Origin: Cololabis saira
Taxonomy: Eukaryota > Chordata > Actinopteri > Beloniformes > Belonidae
Assembly: GCF_033807715.1 (NCBI RefSeq)
Contig: NC_084601.1
Location: 12,995,690-13,059,689, forward strand
DNA length: 64,000 nt
Direction: 5' to 3'
Shown here: piece by piece, positions 29,976 through 42,848 of the stretch
Layout: each line of letters opens with the position of its first letter
Position numbering within the stretch: position 1 is the stretch's first letter
The notes under the pieces: model-generated
What the model saw: only the letters and a program-made list of their open reading frames with translations
What the model was told of the DNA's origin: nothing
Databases searched by the model: none
Made by a program: the position numbers and the translations under genes

Positions 29976-31007
29976 GCGATAGCTACAGTACTTGCTTCGT
30001 TGGCGTAACACGAATAATGAACAAGGCAGTGACATGAAAACAGAACAACTTGAAGTTCAAAGGGGAAAAAAAATTTAAAAAATGAATACCTAAACTTTAT
30101 TTGTGAAGCTGCCGTCTTCAATTTTGGCATTTGCATGCTTTCCTCACACGAGGAGGCTGTCAGCGACGTTCTGTTGAGGAGCGTTAGCTCGGTTGCTCCT
30201 CAAGGCGGAATGCGTGAAAAAAAGCAGCGGGGTGGATGGCCGGGTTGCGACCGTTCTTCTTTTTTTTGATAGAGGGCAAGTGTAAATGTCAGCAACGTCT
30301 GGAAAAGAAAGGTCTTCTAGTCTCTGATGCTACATTGAATAAGCTGTGACGGATTAAGGAAGCATTGCGAGCTACAGTACACTGAGGCGAAACTGGGGAA
30401 AAGAGAACCAAGATTGCAAGACAAAAAGGAAACGCGAAGGAAAGCCAACATTGTACTTCTTTATTCACATTATATCATTTATTTATTTATTATCCTAAAA
30501 GCTTTAATTCAATGAGAATCTTCATTAGTGTTAAAATAAGCGTCACCAAACCAGAATCCATACTGCTGGAAGGACAAACAACTTCTCTTTTGTTGTAATA
30601 AAGACTCCATTGGGGTTTAGATTTTTTATCTTTTTATTTTTGGCAATACTCAGTGGGTGGGGGTGGGGTAACAATCCATCCACATCTCCCAAATCGCTGT
30701 GGACTTCTAGCCCCCAGTCTTAACGCATTAGAAAGGAAGGTGTTAGCAGAAGTCTCGTCACATGTCACAGCTTCCTCCCACTTCAACAAAAGCAGACTGG
30801 AATAATGCTGGCACCTATTTAATTTATTTCTTCGTGAGGGTAATTGAAATATTAACATGCAGCTTGTTAGACACAGGAGACGGAGTGTCTTCAACGCTCC
30901 AATCCTTGTCAACTCATCAAGAAAATTATCATTTATTTACACACAGTCAGAGTCAGGAACCCAGACTACGTTTGGCTGTACGAGTTTATTCCCAGGGAAC
31001 TTTGAAC

Positions 31008-31011
<4 letters not shown>
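29976..31011. other. intronic stretch, nothing recognised
   Basis: No element ends or coding similarity are visible. The frames here are short and unlike known domains. Confidence 0.45.

Positions 31012-31064
<53 letters not shown>
31012..31064. repeat. (TA)n microsatellite
   Basis: About 26 TA units. Confidence 0.95.
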
Positions 31065-31069
<5 letters not shown>

Positions 31070-34000
31070 CAACAAAAGACATGTCAGACCACCTAAACCA
31101 CTTGCACTTTGCACAAATATCTTCTTTAGTTAGGGAACTGAACTGGGGACGTGATTTAAAAAAAAAAATAAAGATGGGAAGAAAAGGTGTCAGAATGTGG
31201 TACATCAGTACGCACAGAAAGCAAAGGTGAGGCGAGAGGAAAAGATGTGATGTGAAGATGATTTAGAGAAAAGAGGATTTCAGCCAGGGAGGCGGCTTAG
31301 CTACGACAGCTGGATGTGACTGGTACATACACAACCTGGCGTGTTTTCTTCTTTCTAGTGATGTGAAGACAGCGCTGGGAAAAAGATGTGTGCGGTTAAA
31401 ATCTGACGGAGGCACAACACCTCACCGCAATTTCCAAATTGTTTGATCCGAAGAGGCTCGCCGCTTTACCCTCACCTATACAAGCCCACATCCGTCTGTC
31501 GTTACGGGATATTTATTGCAGCGATGCGCATCTATGCATATTGAATGTGTGCGACTTCGAGATTGCTGTGTGGGGTTTCTGGCTGGTGAGCGAGAAGGAA
31601 CATGACAAGTGTGCCAGGCTTGTTGAGGGGTGTTCTCAGACGTTTGGGGGGGTAGGCCTGCAGAGGATTGGGGTGGGGGGTGCTGGGACGCCATGTGCTG
31701 CTTCTGTCACATGTCGCACTTGGCACAGTAGCGGGCGAGCAGCAGGCGGGCGAGGGAAAAAAAAAACAAAACCCACCTACCGGGAACAGTGGGCGTGGGG
31801 GCTGGGTGAGCAGAATGGCTGCAGAGTTGGCACTTTCTCCTCAGGCTTTATCAGAGGGAAAAAATAAAACATAGAGGGATAGATCTGTCACGAACAATCA
31901 GACCAGCATACTCCGCTTATGTACCACAGAGCGACACAACTAGATACGTGCGCTACACACAGACTCTATGTATGTGTACAATATCTATTTTATTTTGCAA
32001 ATTACTCGGTTAACTCAATTGATAGAAGCGTCAACACGTGAAGTGACTGCAAGTTTGTGTTGAGATGGTGGTGTCAGTCACATTTTGGCTTTTAGATTGA
32101 CAGTCACTATTTGGACATTTGAATTTCAGACATTTTGAGAACAATAGTCTTCGCTTTTGGCTGTATCCAGTGTGTTGTTGTAACTAAATGAAAAGATGTC
32201 ATGTGCACTCTGGTGCACAGGATTTTGTGCATGGACTGATACATCATTCACTCAGTGAATACTGCCTCGAAACTTTTCAAAGGAAACAACTTGACATTGG
32301 ATGTAACATAATATAGTCAATGTAATTTATTTAGCATAAATAAATTAATTGACGCTGCAGTAAGCGGAAATCTGTGACACTTAACATCCACCATTCATTC
32401 AGCTGTATTGTAGATCTTCCCAAATCAACCACATTAACACGTTTAGATATTACAGGAAGATTACGTAAGCGGCTTACTGTTGCACGGAACTGCTCAATTC
32501 AACTCAGACCAGGACATTTTCCAGGTCAATTTCTCTGTTTACGCTTAGGTGACAATTTTTAAACAACCTGGTTCAACAGATTTGACCTCAAGTCAGGTGA
32601 AGGGGGGAAAAAATGAAATGAATCTACAATGTACGTGCAAAGTACTCTCGATTTATGGAAAACCACAAAGAAAAAGTGTGAGAACAGAGTCAAATTGAGC
32701 TTTTATGTCTTTTTAAACTCTATTTTTTTAGGATGCTATTTGGTGAAAAATAACAACGGATAACAAACAACTTCCCCTGCATCTTTTATTCATAATCATT
32801 CAAACAAATACAAACAAAGCTAATTTGGCATTCGACATCATCACGCCCCACTCATAATGCCCACACTGAGATATTGGGAGTGATGAGTAACAACTCATCC
32901 CCCTGTTCTGGTCCATGTGGACTCTGAGCCTACAGTTGGATGCCGGGATACTGGTGGGATTTCTGAGCTGCAGGAAGCTTGGCAGTTGTGTGTTGGTTGG
33001 CAAGGCTGAGATAAGCATTGTTTTGCTTCTTTAAATAGACCAATGAACTTGTGGGTGTATGTGCCTTAAACGAAGACCCACTGCAATCTGATCTTTTTAC
33101 AACAAATATGAGATTAAAGAGGATGTTCTTAATTTGGATATAAGTGTATTCTCAGTCACTAGTATTTATTGACTTTTGGTTTACAAGGCGTTATAAAATA
33201 ATGAATACCCCCGACGTTAACCAACAAACACAATAAAAAACCAACTCATTTAAGGTTTGAATCTTTACAAACACAAACATAATCATTTGAAACACGTTCA
33301 TCTATCAGGTGTGGGCCTTTTATTAAACAAGGTCTAGCCTTAATTTAGATCAAGAGGCATCGGAAAGAAGATCAAAGAAACCCAAATACATCGAGGTTCA
33401 GTGTGTCACAAAAGGGCTAATATATTCATTATGTAAATTAATTATTTCTGCATTTCAGATTTAGTTAAGAAACACCTAAAAATGGATTATACATGCAGAG
33501 AAAGATGGAGAGGCAAAGTGACAACCGATAGGTTAAAGTAAAATTAAGAAAACCGAGTACCCTTTAATCTCCAGAGGGAACCTGGCTGCGTGCATTTATC
33601 CTTCTTGGATGTGAAGAATGTCAGCATGTCAGTGTACTCAGGGCACGCATTAATGTGCAGACAAGAAACGCTTTTTTAAATATACAAATAAACTTCTTTT
33701 GAAGGCTACAGTTTCCTATTACTCTTCATCCCCGCTGCATGATCCCCATGCCTTCAGTTGTATTACAACATCCCTTGTTCCCTTTTTAATTTCTTACTCC
33801 CAATCACTCGTGCACCTCGTCTCCACCACCTCCATCCTCTGCTTGGTAATGATGGATGTCTGTTCTGTGTGGCGGACTGCAACTCCCAGGAAATATTCTG
33901 TCATGCGTCATCATTATGTGCCCGAGGAGGTCTGTGTTTTTAGCCGGTAGCCACGGAGCTGCTACGACCGGTGATTATTGTGTAAGAGATTGATTAACCC

Positions 34001-34373
34001 TCAAGTGGTAGCAGCCATTTCCATCTCAGTGGCAGGCTGCTAGGGTGTCACTTTGTGAATATTTGTCCTGCTTTCACTCCGCTCTGCATTAAACCTGTCA
34101 CTCTATTGATTAGCACAACCACAAAATCAATATCATCCAGGTAATACTGCTCTTATTCACATGTGTCACAGTGTAAGGGAATGGCAATGCTGATAGATTT
34201 TCTAGCATTAGTTTTTATGTGATAACAAGGAGGGATATTTCTGCAAAGAACAATTGCTAAAGGGTGCATGGTTGTTTGGGTTATGGACAATAATTACAAT
34301 ATTTCAGGAAAGGTGACTACAGTTTCTTTAACCCACCCAAGTTAGCAAAACCATATAATATTTTATACACAAT
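31065..34373. other. intronic stretch with one half of a distant inverted repeat
   Basis: The stretch is mostly featureless. A 39-base segment at 31329-31367 recurs inverted at 34774-34812. The 142-residue frame at 31439-31867 resembles nothing known. No exon is supported. Confidence 0.45.
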
Positions 34374-34720
34374 TCAATTTTTTCAATTCAATTCAATTTT
34401 ATTTATAGCGTCTATTACAACAGAAGTTGTCTCTAAGATCTTTCCAGAGACCCAGCACATGAACCCCGGGCAATTATTACATAAACATAACATAAACAAT
34501 GGCAGGTAAAAACTCCCCTAGTGGGAGAAAAGCCTTAATCCAAACAGTGGCAAAGAAAACTCCACTTTAGGAGGGACGAAACCTGGACCAGGACCTGGAT
34601 CATAAGGGGGGACCCTCCTGCTGAAGACCAGCTGGGCAGAGCAGGAATAGAGAAAACAGACAGAGAGAATGAAGAACAGAGAAAGGAGAGACACAGACAC
34701 AATGGCTAGCTACTGCACTA
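34374..34720 (-). repeat. fish LINE 3' UTR-type repeat (AATTCAATTTTATTTATAGCG family)
   Basis: CAATTCAATTCAATTTTATT at the left is the inverted AT-rich tail. AACTCCCCTAGTGGGAG, CCAGGACCTGGATCATAAG and GGACCCTCCTGCTGAAGACC follow, a widespread teleost 3' repeat. A decayed relative forms the 3' end of the LINE at 18930-22100. The coding part is missing. Confidence 0.6.
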
Positions 34721-34854
34721 CACAAACCGATATACTGTATATGTACAACCCCCTGTTGTACTTAGCCTGTATGTTCACATCACTAGAAAGAAGAAAACAC
34801 GCCAGGTTGTGTGGAGTGGTGAATCTAGGCCTCTATTGCTCTGGTGCTCAAGGC

Positions 34855-35592
34855 TTGCTCTAAGGGTTTTTGCTCCTATGATGATTCCTCCAACTCATTT
34901 TCCAGTTCCCAATGCCTGAGACATTCACTAAGTGCTTCTTTCCTTGGGGACATTTTCCTAATGTATTTGTGGAGCTTGGATGTTTCATCTTGGATGGTGG
35001 AACTGATGCTCACTAGTCCTTGGCCTCCCTCTTTGTGCTTAGCATATAATCTCTGGATACTAGATTTGGGGTGGAACCATCCATGCATGATGAGCAGCTT
35101 CCATCTGGTCTACCACATCTGTGGTCTGAACTTCATCCTTTGGCCAACTTATTATCTCAGCAGGGTATCCAATCACTGGCAGGACATAGCTGTTAATTGC
35201 CCAGATCTTGTTCTTGCCATTGAACTGACTTGTCAGGACTTGTGTGAATAGTTGCAGATATTTGACTGTTGGAGCGTGGTGCCATTTCACTCTCCTTAAC
35301 ATCTGCTATTCTGCCCTCTGGGAGTGCAACACTCTCTGTATGGACTACCTTCACTCTCTTTTTAAGTCACCATTTGGCTGCATTTCTCCAGTCTGTGTGA
35401 CATTCCAATGTCCGTGCTGTAGATCCTGTTGGTGTGGATCAGTGGGTCAATGTTTTGCCGACCCTTAGCATACAGCTTGATGTCATCCATGTAGAGGAGG
35501 TGACTGATGGTCAGACCTATCTAGAACAACAGCGGGAACAGAGAATCCCCTTGGTAAACACCACATTTGATGGAGACTTGGCTCTTAGGGTG
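34855..35592 (-). pseudogene. non-LTR retrotransposon reverse transcriptase fragment (YMDD type)
   Basis: The minus strand shows IKCGVYQGDSL near 35590, then (after an apparent short deletion) ISHLLYMDDIKLYAKG near 35500-35461. The YMDD catalytic motif is intact. Next come INSYVLPVIGYPAEIISWPK (35302-35060 frame) and LYAKHKEGGQGLVSISSTIQDE with KLHKYIRKM (35088-34876 frame). This is the reverse transcriptase palm-to-thumb and linker of a fish LINE, different from the FADD-type LINEs elsewhere in the window. It resembles R2/R4-like elements, but the clade is a guess. Frameshifts separate the blocks. Confidence 0.65.
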
Positions 35593-35599
35593 ATAGTTT

Positions 35600-35676
35600 T
35601 TAGTTTATTTTAAATAAAAAATAAACTTTTATTAAAATTAAATGTATTATTATTTTTAAAACTAATATTTTTAGTT

Positions 35677-35762
<86 letters not shown>

Positions 35763-35800
35763 ACTATTAAACTAAAAACTAAACCTATTAAAAATCCCAA
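35600..35800. repeat. AT-rich palindrome around a (TA)n microsatellite
   Basis: TTTTTAGTTTATT before and TTAAACTAAAAACTAAA after a run of about 39 TA units (35679-35756) are inverse to each other. The whole can form a cruciform. Confidence 0.75.
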
Positions 35801-35929
35801 AGGACAGGACAGAAAGACAAGACAGTGATGGGTGCAGTGTGTGCATTCAAATCGAACTTAGATTTATGAAAACTGTAAATCATTACTTTTAGCTAAATAC
35901 TACTGTCATTTACTACTATCGTTATTTTA

Positions 35930-35965
35930 CCAGACGCTTTTATCCAAAGCGACTTACATTACATT
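35930..35965. repeat. fragment of a widespread fish interspersed repeat (CAGACGCTTTTATCC)
   Basis: CCAGACGCTTTTATCCAAAG followed by CGACTTACATT is a short block found in many teleost repeats. Family and ends are unclear. Confidence 0.45.
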
Positions 35966-35969
35966 AAAT

Positions 35970-38428
35970 GGTTACATAAAAAATCACTAAAGTGAAATTA
36001 TACATTATAAATAGGGAATCAAGATGGGATATTTGTGAACTTCTTCTGCACTTGGATTAAACAAAAAGAAGAAAATTAAATTTCTTGGATTTAATCTCCT
36101 TCTAACTTTCTCTGAACAAAACATTAAACAGCACGGAAAAAGCCCAAGTCAAGCTCTGTCTAATCTGCTGATTTGGCCCTGCGTGAGATTAAGGGTTTAG
36201 GTTCAGGAGGAACGAGAGCAGGAGAGAGAATAGCTGCGGCGATGAGATGACAGAAGTGCAGATAGAGAGAAGGAGGCACGGAGGGATGACGGAGCACTGA
36301 TGAGTTGATTGTAAAAGGTTGGGAGAGGAGAGAAAATTGTTTGGAGGAGATAGAGGAAAAAATGCCACGTAGAAAGATAAGAAAAGAACTGTTGTCTATT
36401 GATTGAGTTGTTGGGATTTCATTTGGGGCTCTGGTAATAGATGCTCCTTGCGGGTAAGTGGAGGTCACAGTGTTTTGTTATTTTTTTGTGAAACTGTTGG
36501 TGACACAACTCCAGTTCAGACAACCTGATTCAATAGACAATGTAACTCATCTTATGTTGTAATAACAGTTTAGCACATCTTCTCTTTTAGTTAACTTACT
36601 GGCTAGTGGTTACATTTGACAAAAAAGCAACCAGGACTTATTATGCTAATTACTTCATTTATTTTCAACCAACCACTTCAATCCACTTCCATTGGTGGGA
36701 TCTACATTTCCATTAATATATACACTAATTTCAAAGATACAGGTTTGTGAGTGTTTGTTTAATTTTTGTGGTGCATCAGAGAGATGGTAGTTCCACAAAC
36801 GTAGCAGGAAGGAATACTCCCGGGTTTTCTCCCCCTGGGATTTGCAACAATAAGAAACAACCCCCCCCCCCCTTCTCCTGATTTTACAGCTCTATTTGTC
36901 ATGGCTGGTCAAGCTTATTCATCTGGCTCACATCTGCTTTAGGTACAGCGTGTGGCACAGTTTATATATAGCTCTGATTCAAACTGCAGTACTAACATGC
37001 TGCACAGTGTAAACATACAGTATTTTTACTGTTTTAGCCTTTCTGCTTCATATATCCTTTTCTTTTTCTTGCTTTGTTTTGTCCCAGCACTCTGGTAAAC
37101 TGGGGTTCCCCTTGTATTCTCTGCCCACAAATATCTAATATACACGTGTCAATTTCTTCTCATACTTTCAGTTGTGTTTCTCTTTTGTTTTAAAGAGTAT
37201 GTGATTTTTGTTTTGTTCTTCTGAGTTGTGGAAATCTTTAAATCATTTCATTTAAGCGTAACATTTATTATGTTATGTGTGTGTGAAAGACAGCAATACT
37301 TCAGCACGATGGTTAACTTTCTTTCTCATGTTATTATGTTAATTCAGTGAGTATCCAGAGTGAGAACCAAGGAGTCAAATAAAAAAAACAACAAATAAGC
37401 AAATAAATTAATAAATAGATAAATTAATAAATAGGAAGAGGTTAAAATATCATATATGCACCTGAACCCGGCCGGAGGGGTCGTTTTCTGGCAGCTGTGG
37501 CTGCAGTTGTAGCCCACACACACACACACATCTAGTGTCTGGCATGTACATCTCTCTCTCACTCTCAAACACGTGCGCACACACACCCGCTCAAACCCCA
37601 AACAAGCTGGCCTCCGTTCCACACCAGTGGCTAAAAAGACAGGCAGTGCAGCTGACACTTGTGCCGAAGAGAGGAAGAGAAAACACAGCCAAGCTCCCTC
37701 TCTCCTCCCCTTCCAAGTGCTGCTGCAGCTTTTATGGTCCTCGCCACTTGTGTAAGTCATTTAACATTTCATAGCAGAAATGTATGGGCATCTCCTGAGC
37801 TTCGAGTTTAAGCACTGTTTCAGCCAGAAGTGGACAGGTATACCTGAGTTAAATGACAGATATTGGATCTGAGAGGTGTTTGGGATTTGCAGTTGCGGGT
37901 TTTATAGTTAGAAAAATCTACCCATTAAAGAGTGTTTAAGACATTTACATCAATCAGACTCAATTTCTTATTTTTCTATTGTTTGCATAAACAATCTCCA
38001 AGACACAAGTTTTTTTAAAGGTTTTAAAGTGTTGTCCAGGCTACCTGAGCCATACAACAGAAACCAGCGGATGCTGAAAAATCAGCCGTCGTTGTTGCCC
38101 TGGTCCTGGTCCACAATTCTCCTGCTGCTCTTGTTGTTTGTCCTGGTGTTTGGTAGTCTTTAGTTTCCTGGATTTCCTCCTTGTCACGGCCGACCTTTTG
38201 TTTGCTATCCCTGCCTCTGGATCATTTCCAAACCTCCATTACAACAATCCACATGACAGGCTGACAGCCTCTCCCTGCTGCCACCAGGTGACAGGTTGGC
38301 TATCATCTGGACAGGCTGTCCATGCTGTCAAGGTTGGATTAAAAAAAAAAATTCAAATGAGTCTCAAAAGGTATTTTAAAGTGCTACCAGTGCTGATTTA
38401 TGACTATATTTGTGAAACTATTGTACGC
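35970..38428. other. intronic stretch, nothing recognised
   Basis: It includes a C tract at 36862-36872 and a short CA run near 37516-37530. No genes or element ends. Confidence 0.45.
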
Positions 38429-38432
38429 TTAA

Positions 38433-39193
38433 GGGAGCTTGAGGCTCCTTTTAAGAAATGAGACTCTCTAGCGCCACCCTTCACCACGACGGCCGTTGGG
38501 GGTACTGCAGCCAACAGTGAAGCCGGTGCTGTGCCAAAAAGTGATTGCCTGCCAGAATCTGATTTCGCCCCTGAAAATGGGTCTTTTTACCTGCCAAAAA
38601 ATGTATTGAAGGCCAAATACAATTAATGAAAGGTTGTTTCTACCTAAATATGATTTGATCTCATTCTTTAGCTTCATAATATAAACACTAGAGCTCACAT
38701 GATTGCTGTTAACTCTTTTAAAGGACCATTACAACACAAAATAGGCATTTTCACCTGCCAAAAATTGATTGAAGGCGAAATACAGTTAATGAAAAGTTGT
38801 TTCTGACTAAATATGACTTGATCTCATTCTTGAGCTTCATAATCTGAAAATCTGACGTTTTAGCGCTATCGTTCAGCGGGCTGCTGTGCGCGCTCCCGCG
38901 GCCAGAAATCAGAAGAAATCACATTCTGGCAGGCAATCATTTTTTGGCACAACACCGGCACGGGAGAACGGGGAAAACGCACATGCAGCGTCATGTGACG
39001 TCACATCCGCAGCCCAGCGCGGGAAATTCGGGACCGAATTGCAGCACATTTTGCAGCACACAGCCTGTTCAAGGCAAAGGAGAGATACACTAGAGTTGGG
39101 TTTGGAACGCTTCATCTCACATTATTACTAGAAAACTTAAAATGTATACGGATTTTTTTCATAAATCTTGCCACAATCCGGCCTCAAGCTCCT
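38433..39193. mobile_element. TTAA-target DNA element with nested inverted repeats
   Basis: The ends are GGGAGCTTGAGGC and, inverted, AGGAGCTTGAGGC. TTAA flanks both sides (38429-38432, 39194-39197). A second inverted pair lies inside: GTGCCAAAAAGTGATTGCCT at about 38531 against AGGCAATCATTTTTTGGCAC at about 38931. Between these is a direct repeat of about 105 bp (38581-38686 and 38744-38846, both with CACCTGCC or TACCTGCC, ATTGAAGG and TTGATCTCATTC). No transposase. Kolobok or piggyBac type by target. Confidence 0.65.
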
Positions 39194-39197
39194 TTAA

Positions 39198-41395
39198 CAA
39201 AAAAAACAAATTCAGTAGAAATGGAGATAAAACAGCCGCTCGTTCACACAGAAATGTCATTTTTAGTGATTATCGTTCTGGTGCCGCAGATCTTTTCATT
39301 CCTGTTTTCCATGTAAGACGACAGTAAAACAAACTAATCTGAAGAGCAAAGTCAAGGCCTGAGTTTAATCTGTTTTAGCCCTGCGATACATTTGACTGAA
39401 TAACTGTTTTCCTTTATTCACCCTCGTTTCAAGATATTGTTTTTCCTGTGTTCCAATTGACGCTCCACTTTTTTTCCCATCCTCATTGTTTTTCATCTTG
39501 ACTCCTCTGTCAGAGGGAGTGTGGAGAACTAGTGTTTTCTCATTAAGTTAACATTACACTCTAATATGGGCCCAGATGCCCATTAGTCCGGCAGCTTGGC
39601 TAAAGTGATGGGAACACAGATCAGAGGGCAGACAGTACAAGTCCCCACTGGCTCTGCCTGATAAAACATCCTGTTGGAATGGTGGAGTCTGCAGATTGTG
39701 ACGGAGTAATGGTGGCGCTACTCTAAAGGGGTTTCACAGGGGTGGGGAAATGTTTCTGTGCAGACTCGAGAATAGCTGTGTCTGAATAGCAAATCTTAAA
39801 TGTCCTGACACGAATTGCAGCTGCTACTTGTATTTCTGCAAATTATTACCTCCATATCTTTTTAGGGCAAACCTTGGCATCCTTTTAACTTCTTGGTAAC
39901 ACTGTTGATTTTAACTCTCACGGCATCTATCAAAAATGTTCTTTTTCTAATTCCTGAAATAGTAGAGCTCAGAAATCAGGGATGAAAGAACCGGCAGATC
40001 TGAGTGTTTCAAATTAAAATGAATAATGCACACATTAATAAACACAGACAAATGTACACACAAGCATACATGTGCATCTGCAACAGACACAATCAACCCT
40101 TTTGGAGGATGTCAGGATGACTCACTGAGCTTTTCCTAAAAAAACAAGGGCCTTCATGACACATGAGCAGACCAAATTTTTGACATAAATTGTTCCGACT
40201 GAAATTTAGCATTTTGACGTTCATGAAAATGATGGTAGTTCCAGTCTCTTCCTGCCTCTGGACTGTACAGTATTAATCCCTTCAATTTGTTTTTTTTTTA
40301 CCCACAATATGCTGATACAAATCAAACATGTGTAATGTACCAGTTTTTCATAATCAATTGAGATTTTACATGATTAATCTTCCGATTCAAAAGCGACTTG
40401 ATACAGTTTGTTAAAAAGACAGCCGTGAAGCTACTCCAACTGTTACAGAGCGGACCGGTGGAGTGAAGGTGAGGTTGCCCTGCTTGGACAAACGCGGTGG
40501 CACCCAGCTCTACACAAACTAATATCGGCTAATGCTGCAATGAAATGAGGCCTTCCAGTGCCAGAGGTCCCGGTTGCACCTGAGCACATGCAGGACTGGT
40601 TCACGACGTGTTCGCTGAAGCTGCTGGGCTACTGTAGCAACTTATTCAATTATCCAAAGGTAAGTACCAGGACTGGTAGGCTACTTCAACACTGGAGAGT
40701 CATTTCTAATAGGTAAACCATGTTTCCTTGGGGGGACATGTAAAAAGTAAAAAAAATCTTTGTGAATTAATTAGTTCTTGATGTTATTTTTGTCTGCAGA
40801 TGTTTGTTTTTTGCTCCACTTCAGTTAGAATTACCTCTATTGCTACGATTACCGGTTTGTACTTCTTTATATGTTGCTTCCTGGAAAGAGAGAACAAGCC
40901 TCAACTTTAGGGACATCAGTGATATCTGTGAAAGTGAGAACTAATTTTCCTTAATTGTTTTTTAGTCCAGCCCTACCTTTTTTTCTTTGTACAAGTATCA
41001 TAAAACTACAGTCTGATGTTTCTGGCTTAAAAAAAAACCAAACAAATAACTTTGTTTAATGAGTTGATGTATTTACATCCACATGAACAACAGATTCTTA
41101 CCATCATTATTACTGCTTTAACAGTAACTTCTGGTTCTGAAATACAACCGAGGAAGAGGAAAATAGTGTCAGAAAGGCAGGTTTTTTTTTTACATAGTTT
41201 TGCATCATGGGAATGTTGATGGTCTTTGCTTTTAAGAATTGACCGTTACCTAGAGAGTGAATATGAGTATGAGAATTGAAAATTGAAGTGTTTTTGGAGT
41301 TGGTTTGTCTGACTGTTTCATGTCTCACACTGTTGTGACTGTTTTTGTTACTGGATTGATATAGACTTTGGTCTGTTGTAATTTTGCATTAGTTG
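39198..41395. other. intronic stretch, nothing recognised
   Basis: No terminal repeats or coding similarity are apparent. Confidence 0.45.
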
Positions 41396-41399
41396 TGCA

Positions 41400-41515
41400 T
41401 CAGTACTTTACAACACATTTAACTCAACTTTTTAATTTTGATTTTATTTTTTGCTCTCTATGAATCACTTTGGTAACAGCTTATTTTTGAATATGCTCTA
41501 TAAATAACTTGACTC
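41400..41515 (+). repeat. LINE 3' tail fragment
   Basis: GAATCACTTTGGTAACAGC followed by ATGCTCTATAAATAACTTGAC matches the last hundred bases of fish L2-type elements. Nothing upstream is recognisable. Confidence 0.45.
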
Positions 41516-41865
41516 ACACAGAGGTTTTGAAAGAAAACTTTGGTCATTAGGACTGAGGTGGCATCTCGTAAAAGACTTTCATGTCAACATGAGACCAATG
41601 AAGCTAAACTTCTGAGGGAGGATGATGATGATGGTGAGGATGAGGAGGCATAGAAACACGTCTGTGGTTTCAAACTGCAACACACTCACTTAAAACATTT
41701 GTACTCAATTTCTTCTGTGGAAGGAGAGATTTTTTATTGATCCCTTGCAGTATCTGCATGTGTGTGTGTGTGTTTTCTTTGTATGAGTCACGCATCCTAT
41801 TGCATTTTCACTGAGAAAACCATTGAAGCCATTTCTGTTTATTTGTTACACAGGGAACAAACATG

Positions 41866-42130
41866 GTAACGGCCCAGTGGCTCAGCAGTTTGCGCTGTTG
41901 CTCCATAGCAAGAAGATTACCGGTTGGCCTCCCAGCAGGGTCGTTCAGTGGGTTCTCTCCAGGTACTCGGGCTTAATCCCACAGCCCAGACATCTGGTTG
42001 ACAGGGTAATTTGTGGTTCCAACTTGCCAAAAGCAGTGAGACATGTGCTTGTGTATCTCTGTGATGGGGACTTTCACCCAAAGAGACCCTGTGACCCTGA
42101 ATAGGAATAGCAGATACTTGTATGGATTAA
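41866..42130 (+). repeat. decayed tRNA-type SINE with partial promoter head
   Basis: GGCCCAGTGGCTCAGCAGTT is an A-box-like tRNA head. It is followed by a CAAGAAGATTACCGGTTGG B-box-like part, then the body motifs CTCCAGGTACTCGGGCTTA, CCACAGCCCAGACAT and ACCCTGAATAGGAATAGCAG, with an ATTAATGGATG end. Several substitutions make it an old copy. It is not a functional tRNA gene. Confidence 0.6.
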
Positions 42131-42848
42131 TGGATGTTACAAGTGAAGTGTAGAGTAGCAATGCTTTAGCCACACAAAGTCTCTGAAAGAATGTTGGTTG
42201 TTTTGAAACTCATCTCTTGCCTTTCAAGGCACTCGGGGATAGGCAAGCCTTTTGAGCAACTGAGGACCTTCCCTCTGGCTTGGGTCATTTTGACCCGAGG
42301 CTTAGTACCTTGCATGGGCTTAAAAAAAAACTGCAGATTTTACACCATTAGTTCTGTCTCCCATTCTTGTCACCACGATCTGTAGTCTTGAAACTACGGG
42401 CGCCATTCCTCAGTCCACATCACTTGCCACTTTACAATCTCACCATCTCTATAAACTGTACATAGTTGTAGGCAGTCACTTGCAGCTCCCCTGCTCGATG
42501 TGTGTGCTTAGATTAGATGTGTTATAGAGTAAGGGCCTGAGGCTGACTTTGCTCTTCACTGAGACCAGCAGCAGTGACACAACAGAGACTTGAAAGCATG
42601 AACAATCACTAACTCAAGCTTGCGTGCCAGTCAATGTGCATTTGCCCATGCACACAGCGGATACAAGTCAGATTTTAAACTACTTCCTGCTTTATTAAGA
42701 CTAATATAATGCAGATCTATTAAGGATTTTGTTAGTTAGCTGTCATATAAAAGCACATAAAGGCTTTATTAAAAGGGCTTGGGAAATGTTTACTGTATTT
42801 CGAGCTACAGTTATTGTACCTAAAGTTTATTCATCTGTTTTTTGTTGT
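42131..42848. other. intronic stretch, nothing recognised
   Basis: No features beyond short random frames. Confidence 0.45.

Noticed and set aside
31439..31867. 142-residue plus-strand frame
   Set aside because: No domain, signal or splice context. The C-terminal part crosses a poly-A run and is overlapped by equally long minus-strand frames.
37344..37774. 138-residue minus-strand frame and its plus-strand counterparts
   Set aside because: Includes a CA-run artefact and a hydrophobic AT-rich tail. No conserved features.
41866..41940. Functional tRNA gene
   Set aside because: The A/B-box-like head is degraded and followed by a SINE body. No clean cloverleaf is seen.
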